NCBI GenBank assembly: GCA_946482045.1
Contig: CAMLPZ010000202.1
Coordinates: forward strand, 1 to 7,736
From: an uncultured Asticcacaulis sp.
GTDB lineage: Bacteria > Pseudomonadota > Alphaproteobacteria > Caulobacterales > Caulobacteraceae
Direction: 5' to 3'
DNA length: 7,736 bases
Part shown: piece after piece, positions 1 through 6,945 of the stretch
Numbering within the stretch: the first letter of the stretch is position 1
Layout: each line of letters opens with the position of its first letter
The notes under the pieces: model-generated
Database searches by the model: none
Told to the model about the DNA's origin: nothing
The model's input: only the letters and a program-made list of their open reading frames with translations
Position numbers and translations under genes: made by a program

Positions 1-1
1 C

Positions 2-796
2 GAAGTCGCCCGGCTTCAGCGTCACCAGGACCTGGTGGAGCGGCTGAGCATCACGCCCGGCATCGCGCGGACCAACCACACGGTTCCCGATATCAACAAC
101 CGCTATTTCGGCATTCATGCCCAGCCCGGCCCGCTGACCATCCAGTACGAAGCCGAAGTGACGTTGCAGCCTTACCGCGTCGACCCGGGCAGCGTCCTGG
201 AAACGCCGGTACAGAGCCTGCCACTCGACATCATGCCGTTTCTGCTGCCGTCGCGTTTCGTGCCCTCCGACCGGTTGGCGGATTTCGCGCGGCGGGAGTT
301 CGGCCATCTGATGCCGGGCTATAGCCGCGTCACGGCGATCTGCAACTGGATCTATGCCAATATCGACTACCGGCGGGGTTCGTCGAACGAACAGACCATC
401 GCTTCGGAAAGCCTGCTGCTGCGGGCCGGCGTCTGCCGCGACTTCGCGCACCTGGGCATTGCCTTCTGCCGCGCGCTGGAAATCCCGGCACGCTATGTCA
501 GCTGCTATGCCCACGGGCTTAAGCCGGCCGATTTCCACGCCGTGTTCGAAGTCTACCTCGATGGGCGCTGGTGGCTGTTCGACGCCACGCGCCAGGCGGA
601 CCTCGACGGGCTGATCCGCATCGGCGTCGGCCGCGATGCCGCCGAAATCGCCTTCTGCTCCCCCTTCGGCGGCGAAGTCGACTGCGGCCCGGTGGAGGTC
701 TTCATCCGCCGCGCCGACGGCGAGGCCCCCGATAAGGCGCGCACCACCGACGCCATCTCGACCGAGGAACCGGCGCCCAATGCCGGTGCGTACTAG
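2..796 (+). CDS. Transglutaminase-like cysteine protease family protein (5' end outside window)
   Basis: This is the C-terminal part of a bacterial transglutaminase-like (papain-fold) protein. The frame is open from base 2 to the TAG at 794-796. A GTG at 35 could be read as a start, but the upstream codons continue the domain's N-terminal region, so the gene most likely begins left of the window. Counting from the codon at 35, the catalytic triad is complete: Cys134 in GVCRDFAHL, His168 in DFHAVFEVYL and Asp183 in WWLFDATR. The first ~85 residues match the beta-rich N-terminal region of this family, and the last ~30 residues are a low-complexity acidic/Ala tail. Members are probably cytoplasmic peptidases or amidases; the substrate is unknown. 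No signal peptide can be judged because the N-terminus is missing. The stop codon is formed by a mobile element inserted at its TA, and the original stop would have been TAA. Confidence 0.88.
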   Translation, partial: EVARLQRHQDLVERLSITPGIARTNHTVPDINNRYFGIHAQPGPLTIQYEAEVTLQPYRVDPGSVLETPVQSLPLDIMPFLLPSRFVPSDRLADFARREFGHLMPGYSRVTAICNWIYANIDYRRGSSNEQTIASESLLLRAGVCRDFAHLGIAFCRALEIPARYVSCYAHGLKPADFHAVFEVYLDGRWWLFDATRQADLDGLIRIGVGRDAAEIAFCSPFGGEVDCGPVEVFIRRADGEAPDKARTTDAISTEEPAPNAGAY

Positions 797-826
797 GTCG
801 TAAACTCAGAAATATATCCGCCATGG
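796..826 (+). repeat. Left terminal inverted repeat of the MITE
   Basis: The 31-bp left end runs from GGTCGTAAACTC to CCGCCATGG. It differs from the complement of the right end only at repeat positions 14 (G against T) and 22 (T against C). Its first G is the third base of the TAG stop codon of the upstream transglutaminase gene. Confidence 0.88.
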
Positions 827-1027
827 TGCCAGGTCATTTGTGCGGATACCAGGAGAAAAAGCGAAGGAAATGCTTACATTTTCGAGATTTTTCGACGCCG
901 TAGTCCGTGCAAATGGACGGCATCGTTCCGACGGCGAAATGGCCTCATCCTGCGGCGTCGACGCGCTTGGCCGTAGGTTGACTACGGCCGGCGCCCATCT
1001 CCTGGCATTATTTCGCCATTTCCGCCG

Positions 1028-1058
1028 CCATGGCGGGTATATTTATGAGTTTACGACC
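1028..1058 (-). repeat. Right terminal inverted repeat of the MITE
   Basis: The 31-bp right end runs CCATGGCGGG to GAGTTTACGACC and is followed by the duplicated TA at 1059-1060. It ends 11 bp before the stop codon of the convergent RTX gene, so it forms most of the present spacer on that side. Confidence 0.88.
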
Positions 1059-1069
1059 TAAGGCGCCCC

Positions 1070-2287
1070 CTACACGAACACCAGGTCTTCGGCCGTTACC
1101 GTGCCATAAATGCGTCCAAGTTGGATCATCGCCCCCGCGCCTGAGCCATCGGCGTCGAACGACAGGTAACCGCCGCTCGACAGGACGAACTGAGCCGAAG
1201 TCCCCACAGCCGTCCAGCCAAGCGTGAACTCCGCCGCCGTCAGGGCGTGCCCGGCCGCGAAGCCGTAGTCCGCGCCCGAGAACACCAGCCGGTCGATGCC
1301 GTGCTCGAAGCCATTGATGATATCATAGCCATTCGCGCCCGCCGCGTCGTAGACGAAGTCGTCGGCACCCGCGCCGCCCACCAGCCAATCGTCGCCTTCG
1401 CCGCCCGACAGGGTGTCGTCGCCTCCGCCGCCGAACAGGCTGTCATTACCCTCCCCGCCCGACAGATGGTTGTTGCCGATATTGCCGTGCAGGGCGTTGT
1501 CGCCGTTATTGCCCGCGCCGCTGATATGGGCCGCGCCCGTCTGGTGCAGGATCTCGACATTGTCCGCCAGCGTGTAATCGCGCCCGGTCTTGACGGTATC
1601 TGTGCCGTCCGCGGGCCCTTCGATAACGAAATCGCCCAAGCTGTCGACGACATAGGTGTCATTGCCGTCGCCGCCGGCCATGGTGTCGTCGCCCGTGCTG
1701 CCGTCGAGGATGTCATTGCCATTCCCACCATCGAGCACGTCCGCGCCCGCGCCACCGTTAAGTTTGTCGGCCCCCTCGTCGCCCTCCAGCGTGTCGTTGC
1801 CGTTACCGCCATTCAGGCTGTCATCGCCTTCGCCCCCGTAAAGGCTATCATTGCCCTCGGCGCCATCCAGCTTGTCCTGGCCACCGCCACCGTCGATCGT
1901 GTCGTTGCCGTCACGGCCGTTGATGACATTGTTGCCGCTGTTGCCGGTGATCCCGTTGCCCAGGCTGTTGCCATAGGCCGACAGGTTGTCCGCGCCCTTC
2001 AGCATGATGTTTTCCATGAAGTCCTGCGCCTGGTAGCTGACCCAGGTTTCGACGGTATCATTGCCGCCATCGGCCACTTCTGTGACCCGGTCCCCGGCGT
2101 CGCGCACGACATAGGTGTCGTCGCCCAGGCCGCCGTACATTCTGTCATTGCCGGCGCCACCGTCGATAAGGTCGTCGCCGTCACCGCCACGAAGCGTATC
2201 CGCGCCGTCCAGCCCGTTCATGCTATCGCTGCCCGCCGTACCCGTCAGGCTGTCATTGTCCGTGGTGCCGTCGATGATGTTGACCAT
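1070..2287 (-). CDS. RTX (hemolysin-type calcium-binding repeat) protein, probable type I secretion substrate
   Basis: A 405-residue acidic, Gly/Asp-rich protein made of Ca2+-binding nonapeptide repeats (GGxGxDxLx). There are three blocks: residues ~10-59, ~118-211 and ~262-311. Between them are spacers with DTYVV...DTVET and DTYVVDSLGDFVIEG segments, typical of RTX proteins. The last ~95 residues (DDFVYDA..., DIINGFEHGIDRLVF) resemble the C-terminal region of serralysin-type RTX proteins and end in hydrophobic LVFV, as expected for an uncleaved type I secretion signal. There is no N-terminal signal peptide and no protease, lipase or other catalytic domain. I chose the ATG at 2285-2287 (MVNIIDGTTDND) because RTX proteins often begin this way and AGGA lies 5 bp upstream; an in-frame ATG 18 codons earlier (2339-2341) is the alternative. 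It probably folds outside the cell on binding Ca2+ and may act as a surface or matrix protein; that role is inference. No ABC exporter or adaptor gene is in the window. Confidence 0.9.
   Translation of the reverse strand: MVNIIDGTTDNDSLTGTAGSDSMNGLDGADTLRGGDGDDLIDGGAGNDRMYGGLGDDTYVVRDAGDRVTEVADGGNDTVETWVSYQAQDFMENIMLKGADNLSAYGNSLGNGITGNSGNNVINGRDGNDTIDGGGGQDKLDGAEGNDSLYGGEGDDSLNGGNGNDTLEGDEGADKLNGGAGADVLDGGNGNDILDGSTGDDTMAGGDGNDTYVVDSLGDFVIEGPADGTDTVKTGRDYTLADNVEILHQTGAAHISGAGNNGDNALHGNIGNNHLSGGEGNDSLFGGGGDDTLSGGEGDDWLVGGAGADDFVYDAAGANGYDIINGFEHGIDRLVFSGADYGFAAGHALTAAEFTLGWTAVGTSAQFVLSSGGYLSFDADGSGAGAMIQLGRIYGTVTAEDLVFV
1355..2260 (-). repeat. Coding repeats: three blocks of RTX nonapeptides
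   Basis: The region encodes imperfect 27-bp units for GGxGxDxLx. Block one is ~2111-2260, block two ~1655-1936 (the longest, about ten units) and block three ~1355-1504. On the plus strand this appears as repeated GTCGTTGCC or GTCATTGCC motifs. The units differ at the DNA level, so this is protein-driven repetition and not a recent satellite expansion. Confidence 0.85.
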
Positions 2288-2578
2288 GTGATTCCTGCCC
2301 TGTTTGTCATTAAATTGGCCGCCATGCTCGCCCCGTGACATTTATTTCCAACGAATTGAAAGGCTTATGGTCACGAATTAAACTATCTACGGGCGCGCGG
2401 CCGTTATTCTGTAAACTATAATTCGAAGCCTGCACACCCGCAACGGTTGCATGCACAATAAATCGGGTCGCAACCGAGCCGGCAACCCTGGGAGGATCGC
2501 GGCAGCGGCGGAAGCCCTTTGCGGCGGCGGGCTTTGTTGGTACACCGGTCTTCCCTTACCCGGATTCGGAGCCCTGTC
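2288..2578. promoter_or_regulatory. Divergent intergenic region between the RTX and AIM24 genes
   Basis: This 291-bp stretch must hold the promoters of both divergent genes. The part near the RTX gene (about 2340-2425) is clearly more AT-rich than the rest of the window. A consensus-like TATAAT lies at 2417-2422 on the plus strand, but no convincing -35 box sits at the right distance. An 11-bp palindrome (GCAAC-G-GTTGC, 2440-2450) is followed by two more GCAAC copies (about 2470 and 2482), which could be an operator; this is weak. GGAG at 2568-2571, 7 bp before the ATG, is the ribosome binding site of the AIM24 gene. I see no gene or small RNA here. Confidence 0.45.
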
Positions 2579-3346
2579 ATGCGCACCCCCATAGAGACCG
2601 TGTCCGCCGACGGCGTGACCATCACCGCCTACCGTTTCGTCGAAAAGCGCCAGGTGGCCCGGGTCATTCCGGCGGGCGGTACGACGGCCAACGGCGCGCC
2701 GCTGACCCACGTCATCTCCGAAGAAAAAAACATCCACCAGATCGGCGTCGAACTGTCGGGCGGCGCGCTGCTGCTGGAACCCGGCGCCCTGCAATATCAT
2801 CATGGCCGCATCCAGTCGGAAATCCAGCGTCACGAGCCGGGCAAGGGCTTCCTGTCGCGCGCCGTCGCCTCGGCCGGCACAGGTGAGTCGGCCTTCGCCA
2901 CCCGCTTTTCCGGCACGGGCAGCCTGTGGGCGGAACCGACGCGCAAACACTTCATCCTGGCCAATATGGACATTGGCGACGACCTGCTGCTCGACGACCG
3001 GGCGTTCTACGCCTGCACCGGCGGCATTTCGCTGTCGACGCACCGCCACACCTCGGTCAGCGGCATCCTGTCCGGCAACGGCTTCATGCAGCCCAAGCTG
3101 TCCGGGCGCGGCGCCTTCGTCGTCGAAAGCCCGGTGCCGGTCGAGGAGATCGACGTCATCGAGCTGAGCCAGGGCGAGGCGGTCGTCGACGGCGACTTCG
3201 TGCTGATGTATTCGGCGTCGCTGGAGGTCTCGATCGGGCCCCTGGTCTCAGGCCTGCGCAATGCCCTGCGGTCGGGCGAAGGCCTGGTCTACAAGTTCCG
3301 CGGCACCGGCAATATCTGGGTCATGCCCACCGCCCGTGTGTCCTGA
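2579..3346 (+). CDS. AIM24 family protein
   Basis: A 255-residue, mostly beta-strand protein of the AIM24 family, the bacterial relatives of yeast mitochondrial Aim24; the biochemical function in bacteria is not known. The C-terminal motif at residues 233-250 (GEGLVYKFRGTGNIWVMP) is the family hallmark. A similar motif at 111-120 (SGTGSLWAEP), with SGRGAFVVESP at 175-185, suggests the internally repeated sandwich fold of this family. There is no signal peptide or membrane segment, so it is probably cytoplasmic. I chose the ATG at 2579 because GGAG lies 7 bp upstream and the domain starts there; an extended frame 20 codons longer starts in Arg-rich sequence unlike the family. The stop is 5 bp from the stop of the convergent MFS gene, with no terminator hairpin between them. 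Length is normal for the family. Confidence 0.87.
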   Translation: MRTPIETVSADGVTITAYRFVEKRQVARVIPAGGTTANGAPLTHVISEEKNIHQIGVELSGGALLLEPGALQYHHGRIQSEIQRHEPGKGFLSRAVASAGTGESAFATRFSGTGSLWAEPTRKHFILANMDIGDDLLLDDRAFYACTGGISLSTHRHTSVSGILSGNGFMQPKLSGRGAFVVESPVPVEEIDVIELSQGEAVVDGDFVLMYSASLEVSIGPLVSGLRNALRSGEGLVYKFRGTGNIWVMPTARVS

Positions 3347-3351
3347 AGCGG

Positions 3352-4602
3352 TCATCGCTGGGCCGCTCCCGCCATCAGCTTTCCGCGGTTCAGGTACATT
3401 CCAACGGCGATCATCAGGCCAAGCAGCGCCAGCACCATCATGGCGGCATAGGCTCGCGCGCCAGCAAAGGCATAGAGGCTGCCCGACAGCAAGGTGACCA
3501 CGCCGGTCATCAGCCCGGTCGTATAGGCGGCATTGACCGTCTGGGCGATGCCTTCATGCCGCCTTTGCGTCAGGTGAAAGACGAGGTCGAGGCCGGCGAT
3601 ATAGGCGGCGGCGAAGGTAAAGCCGTGCATCAGTTGCAGGAAGCCCAGCAGCCACAGCGGCGCCAGCGACATCATGGCGCCCCAGCGGATAATCCCGGCA
3701 ACGGCCGCCAGGATCAGCAGGCCCCATGGCCCCAGCCTGTGCCGCAAGCGCGTGGCGAAGACCAGGAAGAGGATTTCGCCGGCCACCGCCGCCGCCCACA
3801 ACAGCCCGCAGACGGTCGATGAAAAGCCCCTCTGCTCCTGCCAGATGATGGTCGAGAACGCATAATAGAAGCCGTGCGCCGCCTGGAGGCACCCGGTGGC
3901 CAGCAGCAGCCACAAGAACCCCTTGTTCCGCAGCAACTGCTTGAGAAGGTCGCGGCTTCGGGCGGGTACGGCCTGTTCGTCCGCACGGTGGCGGGGCTGC
4001 GGCAAAAGCAGGCCTCGCCCGCAGACGGCAAGGCCCAGCGCCGCGCTGACGATCCATATCAGCACGACCTGCGTCGTCGTCCATTGCAGGACGAAGCCCA
4101 GCACGACATTGGCGATGACGAAGGCTGCTGATCCCCAGGCCCTGGCGCTCGATTGCGAGAAATTGCCCGCGCGCGCCAGGCGCAGCGTCATGGCGTCGAG
4201 CAGCGGGCTGATATTGTTGATGCAGGTATAGCCGATCAGGTAGAGGACGATGAAGGCCTCGAAGGCGAAATCGCCATAGGCCCTGCCCGGCAGCATGAGC
4301 GCATAGGCCGCCGCGCCGACCATGGCCAGGATCAGGATGGGCGAACGGTAGCGCGCGAAGCGTTCGGCCCACAGGCCCGTCATGGGGCCGGTAATGGCGC
4401 GCGCCAGCAACGGCACGGCCAGGATCAGGCTGACCTGCTCCGGGCTCATGCCGTTGCGGGTCAGCCACAGCGGAATGAACGGCAGGCTGGCGCCCGTACC
4501 GGCGAACAACAGGGCGTAGAACAGGGATTGCCGGGTGCGCGTATTCAGGCCGCCGGATGTCGTGGAAGGCTCAAGGTCCCGCTCCGAAGATGCCGCGTAC
4601 AT
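3352..4602 (-). CDS. MFS transporter, HcaT/LacY-like (MFS_1-like family)
   Basis: A 416-residue inner-membrane protein with about 12 hydrophobic helices (first at ~27-46, last at ~384-403) and a hydrophilic central loop at ~201-225 between the two six-helix halves. It resembles the branch containing 3-phenylpropionate transporter HcaT and LacY-like symporters. The key stretch is residues 131-162, with ISPLLDAMTLRLA followed by SARAWGSAAFVIAN, where Asp136, Arg154 and Trp156 match the conserved family pattern. It is probably a proton symporter; the substrate cannot be told from sequence, and a phenylpropionate role should not be assumed because this family is often over-annotated. The ATG at 4600-4602 has a strong ribosome binding site, AGGGAGGA at 4609-4616, 6 bp upstream. 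It lies 106 bp downstream of the S9-like gene in the same direction, so read-through transcription is possible. It converges on the AIM24 gene. Confidence 0.87.
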   Translation of the reverse strand: MYAASSERDLEPSTTSGGLNTRTRQSLFYALLFAGTGASLPFIPLWLTRNGMSPEQVSLILAVPLLARAITGPMTGLWAERFARYRSPILILAMVGAAAYALMLPGRAYGDFAFEAFIVLYLIGYTCINNISPLLDAMTLRLARAGNFSQSSARAWGSAAFVIANVVLGFVLQWTTTQVVLIWIVSAALGLAVCGRGLLLPQPRHRADEQAVPARSRDLLKQLLRNKGFLWLLLATGCLQAAHGFYYAFSTIIWQEQRGFSSTVCGLLWAAAVAGEILFLVFATRLRHRLGPWGLLILAAVAGIIRWGAMMSLAPLWLLGFLQLMHGFTFAAAYIAGLDLVFHLTQRRHEGIAQTVNAAYTTGLMTGVVTLLSGSLYAFAGARAYAAMMVLALLGLMIAVGMYLNRGKLMAGAAQR

Positions 4603-4660
4603 GGCCGGTCCTCCCTTTCGGGGCGATATGCGGACTTTGGCCGTAAGTTTTCCATCGGCA

Positions 4661-4703
4661 TTCAGGTGGTTGGCGTATGCGGAGGCTTAAACCCACCTCT
4701 GAA
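4661..4703. terminator. Inverted repeat downstream of the S9-like gene, possible weak terminator
   Basis: On the minus strand, TTCAGAGGTGG pairs with CCACCTGAA (9 bp with one bulged A) around a 23-nt loop. It starts 5 bp after the stop codon of the S9-like gene and lies upstream of the MFS gene. There is no T-run after it and the loop is long, so intrinsic termination is doubtful; a 3'-end stabilising stem-loop or chance pairing is equally possible. Confidence 0.3.
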
Positions 4704-4708
4704 GGCAG

Positions 4709-5466
4709 CTACTTGGCGGGATTGTTGGTAGCCAGGAAGTCAACAACCGCCTGGGCGGTGCCAAGCCGGCAGGCTTCCGTCTCCAGTTGGTGCCCGCAGC
4801 CTGCCAGTTCGACATAGGTCACAGGCTTGCCGGCCTGTTGCAGGCCATCGCGTAAAGAGCGGCTCTGGCCGGCCGGCACGGACGTGTCGTACTGAGCGTG
4901 GACCAGCAGGACGGGTGCATTGACGGCGTTCGCGGTGATGGCGGGTGGGGTCTGGCCGCCAAAATAGCGCTGGATTTGCGCCGGCGACGCGGGATCGGCG
5001 CGAAAGACGCGCGGCTGTTGCGGGTCGGCCTTCAACGCGGCGATGTCGTCCGCCAGGGCGTTCTTCTTGGCCGTCTGCGCATAGTCACCGGGATCGGAGA
5101 TGCCGTTGATGGCGACAGCGCAGCGATAAAGGCCCCCGCCATCAGCACCCTTGAGCGCCGCGTAACCGCCGTAGCCCTGCCCCGCGATGCAGACCCGCTT
5201 GGGGTCGACCATGCCCTGCCCTGCCAGGTAGCGCACGCCATCGGCCATGTCGCTGAGCATGCGGCCCGACCATTGGCCATGGCCGGCTTCGGTGAAGGCC
5301 ACGCCATAGCCGTCGGAGCCGCGATAATTGGGTTGCAGCACGACATAGCCACGCGACGCCAGGGATTGGGCCAGCCAGTCGAAGCCGCGCGCGTCGTGAC
5401 CCAGCGGCCCGTCATGCGGCAGCACGACCAAGGGCCGGTTCTTGGCCTCGCCCTGGGGCGGCAAGG
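4709..5466 (-). repeat. Tandem gene-duplication copy 1 (matches 6979-7736)
   Basis: This stretch aligns without any gap to 6979-7736 at a constant offset of 2270 bp. The encoded 251 residues differ at about 16 positions by hand alignment (~93-94% identical). Two long exact blocks are 5094-5170 (77 bp) and 5412-5463 (52 bp). Similarity stops at the stop codon. It is a duplicated gene, not a mobile element. Confidence 0.9.
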
Positions 5467-6913
5467 TCAGCATGGCGCGGACTTCCAGCCCGTCGGACGC
5501 CTTGTAGCGGACGGAGCGTTGCGAAGCCGCCCATTCAAGCGGCAGGGACGGGTAATGGCTGCCGATATCGACGCGCGTGCCGTTGCTGAAATCGTAATAG
5601 TGCCAGGTGCCGGGCTCGCCGCTGCCCTCGCCGAATACGATCATCTGCTCCAGGTCACGGCCCATGGCGGCGACGCGCACCGCCTTTCCGGGGGCGGTTT
5701 CCATGGCCAGCTTATAGTATTCGGCCAGGTCGGGATCAAAGAAGGTGTAGGTCGAGGTTTCGCCGTCGCGCTCGAAACCCGCAAGCGCCCCCGTCTGCGG
5801 ATGGAAGATGGGCCGCTCGCGCGTGGCGTCACCGGAATCAAGCGCTTCGGACAGCTTGCCGTCAGCGGACAGTTCAAAATAGCGGAAACGGCGCGAACCA
5901 TCGGCAGCCGTCACCGCATCCAGGATCAACAGAGAGGTCCCATCGCGGCCCAGGCCGACGAGCGAGGGGGCGAAGGCGTTGCCGCCATGCGCAATCGTGC
6001 GCGTCAGGACGGGGTTCCACTTGCCGTCTTTCCTGGTCTCGATGGTGAAGGTGTTCCCGATATAGGTGTAGTGCGCACGCGCGATCGGCTCACCCTTGCT
6101 GTCGACCAGCCAGTCATCGACATAGCGGCCCATGCGGTCAGGATCACCACCGCCGTCATCGACGATACGGCCAATCCCGGTATCCGGATCGACGCGCCAC
6201 AAATAGACGCGCTGGGCGACCTGGCCGGCCACAGGCATATCGCGCAGTTCCAGAAAGGCGCCGAACAGTTGCAGCTTGCCGTCCACCGTCACAGGCTGAG
6301 GCAGTCCCAGGGCCATGCCGAAATAGTCGCCGCTCATCCGCCGGTCGCCGATCAGCGCCGACTTTTGCGTGCGCAGATTGACCACGGTCGCCGCCTCATG
6401 CGACCGCACACCGTAAGACGCGCACAGAGGGGGACTCTCGACCAACCGGCGGGACACGCCCTTTTTAAACGCCAGGAAGCGGGGGTCTATCTTGGCCTGG
6501 GCAACCTTGTAGTCCACTCCCTCCGCCGTCGGGCACGTGCTGCGAAGGGCGGTCTGGGTCTGCGAGAGCAGTATGTGGTCGTTGTCCAGCCAGGTGATCG
6601 CCGTCAGCGATTTCACGTCGAGCGGTATATGCTGATAGCCGTTACTGCCCACCGTGTAGGCCGTCAGGATGTGCACGCCGCCCGTCCAGGTGACAAAGGC
6701 AAACCGGCTGCCGTCGGGCGAGAGGGCGATGTGTTCGATGCGCGGCGACTTGACGAAGACATCAAGAGGCGGCGGCGATACACCTTCCGCCGGCCGGGGC
6801 CGCAAGCTTCCCTTGACGATGACGTCGGTGGACTCAGCCGCCGGCGTCTGCGCCCCCGCCGGCGAACCGGCCAGCAATATCAGTGCGGCCAGCGCCGTCA
6901 AACCCCTGGTCAT
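4709..6913 (-). CDS. Secreted S9-family (prolyl oligopeptidase-like) protein with nucleophile Ser replaced by Gly
   Basis: A 734-residue exported protein of the S9 prolyl oligopeptidase/dipeptidyl aminopeptidase type. Residues 1-21 (MTRGLTALAALILLAGSPAGA) are a clear Sec signal peptide, so it is probably periplasmic. Residues ~40-440 look like the beta-propeller domain (HIALSPDGSRFAF at 61-73). The alpha/beta hydrolase domain spans ~465-734, with the conserved VVLPHDGP (496-503) and VLQPNYRGS (525-533) segments. The nucleophile elbow reads CIAGQGYGGY, so the expected Ser is Gly580 (codon GGC at 5174-5176). Asp676 (YDTSVP) and His708 (GCGHQLE) are present at normal spacing. It is therefore probably not a serine peptidase and may act as a binding or regulatory pseudoenzyme. 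Cys residues on both sides of the active site suggest periplasmic disulfides. I chose the ATG at 6911-6913 for the signal peptide and the GGGGGAG just upstream; a GTG 7 codons earlier is unlikely. The upstream paralogue ends 65 bp before it. Confidence 0.88.
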   Translation of the reverse strand: MTRGLTALAALILLAGSPAGAQTPAAESTDVIVKGSLRPRPAEGVSPPPLDVFVKSPRIEHIALSPDGSRFAFVTWTGGVHILTAYTVGSNGYQHIPLDVKSLTAITWLDNDHILLSQTQTALRSTCPTAEGVDYKVAQAKIDPRFLAFKKGVSRRLVESPPLCASYGVRSHEAATVVNLRTQKSALIGDRRMSGDYFGMALGLPQPVTVDGKLQLFGAFLELRDMPVAGQVAQRVYLWRVDPDTGIGRIVDDGGGDPDRMGRYVDDWLVDSKGEPIARAHYTYIGNTFTIETRKDGKWNPVLTRTIAHGGNAFAPSLVGLGRDGTSLLILDAVTAADGSRRFRYFELSADGKLSEALDSGDATRERPIFHPQTGALAGFERDGETSTYTFFDPDLAEYYKLAMETAPGKAVRVAAMGRDLEQMIVFGEGSGEPGTWHYYDFSNGTRVDIGSHYPSLPLEWAASQRSVRYKASDGLEVRAMLTLPPQGEAKNRPLVVLPHDGPLGHDARGFDWLAQSLASRGYVVLQPNYRGSDGYGVAFTEAGHGQWSGRMLSDMADGVRYLAGQGMVDPKRVCIAGQGYGGYAALKGADGGGLYRCAVAINGISDPGDYAQTAKKNALADDIAALKADPQQPRVFRADPASPAQIQRYFGGQTPPAITANAVNAPVLLVHAQYDTSVPAGQSRSLRDGLQQAGKPVTYVELAGCGHQLETEACRLGTAQAVVDFLATNNPAK

Positions 6914-6945
6914 GGCTCCCCCTTTTGTTATCACACATCCAACCC

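Larger units (their letters stand above)
796..1058. mobile_element. MITE-like element with 31-bp terminal inverted repeats and TA target duplication
   Basis: A 263-bp non-coding insertion. Its ends are inverted copies starting GGTCGTAAACTCA; 29 of 31 positions match. It is flanked by TA at 794-795 and TA at 1059-1060. A second conserved patch lies 50 bp in from both ends (846-856 against the complement of 998-1008, 10 of 11 matching), so the arms are related over ~61 bp with a diverged middle. An internal hairpin (8-bp stem GGCCGTAG/CTACGGCC, 5-nt loop) lies at 969-989. There is no transposase; the 73-codon frame at 840-1061 runs through the right repeat and resembles nothing. The TA duplication suggests mobilisation in trans by an IS630/Tc1-mariner transposase or an IS5-family (IS427-group) transposase; which one is inference. 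Removing the element plus one TA rebuilds two convergent genes with stop codons only a few bases apart. Confidence 0.85.

Noticed and set aside
840..1061. 73-codon plus-strand open frame inside the MITE
   Set aside because: It lies in the element, runs through the right terminal repeat, has no clear ribosome binding site and resembles no known protein. It is chance coding in non-coding DNA.
1355..2260. Repetitive DNA considered as a CRISPR array or minisatellite
   Set aside because: The repeat units are imperfect, in frame, and encode GGxGxDxLx; there are no uniform repeats separated by unique spacers.
1247..2338. 363-codon plus-strand open frame opposite the RTX gene
   Set aside because: It is an Ala/Val/Ile-rich repetitive translation produced by the RTX repeats read backwards. 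The minus-strand RTX product is clear.
2512..2534. Possible hairpin AAGCCC...GGGCTT upstream of the AIM24 gene
   Set aside because: Only a 6-bp stem with an 11-nt loop in GC-rich sequence and no T-run. It is too weak to call a terminator or a riboswitch.
2926..3822. 298-codon plus-strand open frame overlapping the AIM24 and MFS genes
   Set aside because: It spans the ends of two well-supported genes in other frames, is rich in Arg/Gln/His and has no recognisable motif.
6914..6945. GTGTGATAACAA motif upstream of the S9-like gene, considered as a LacI-like operator or -10 box
   Set aside because: A short one-sided resemblance, with no symmetric half and no -35 box at suitable spacing.
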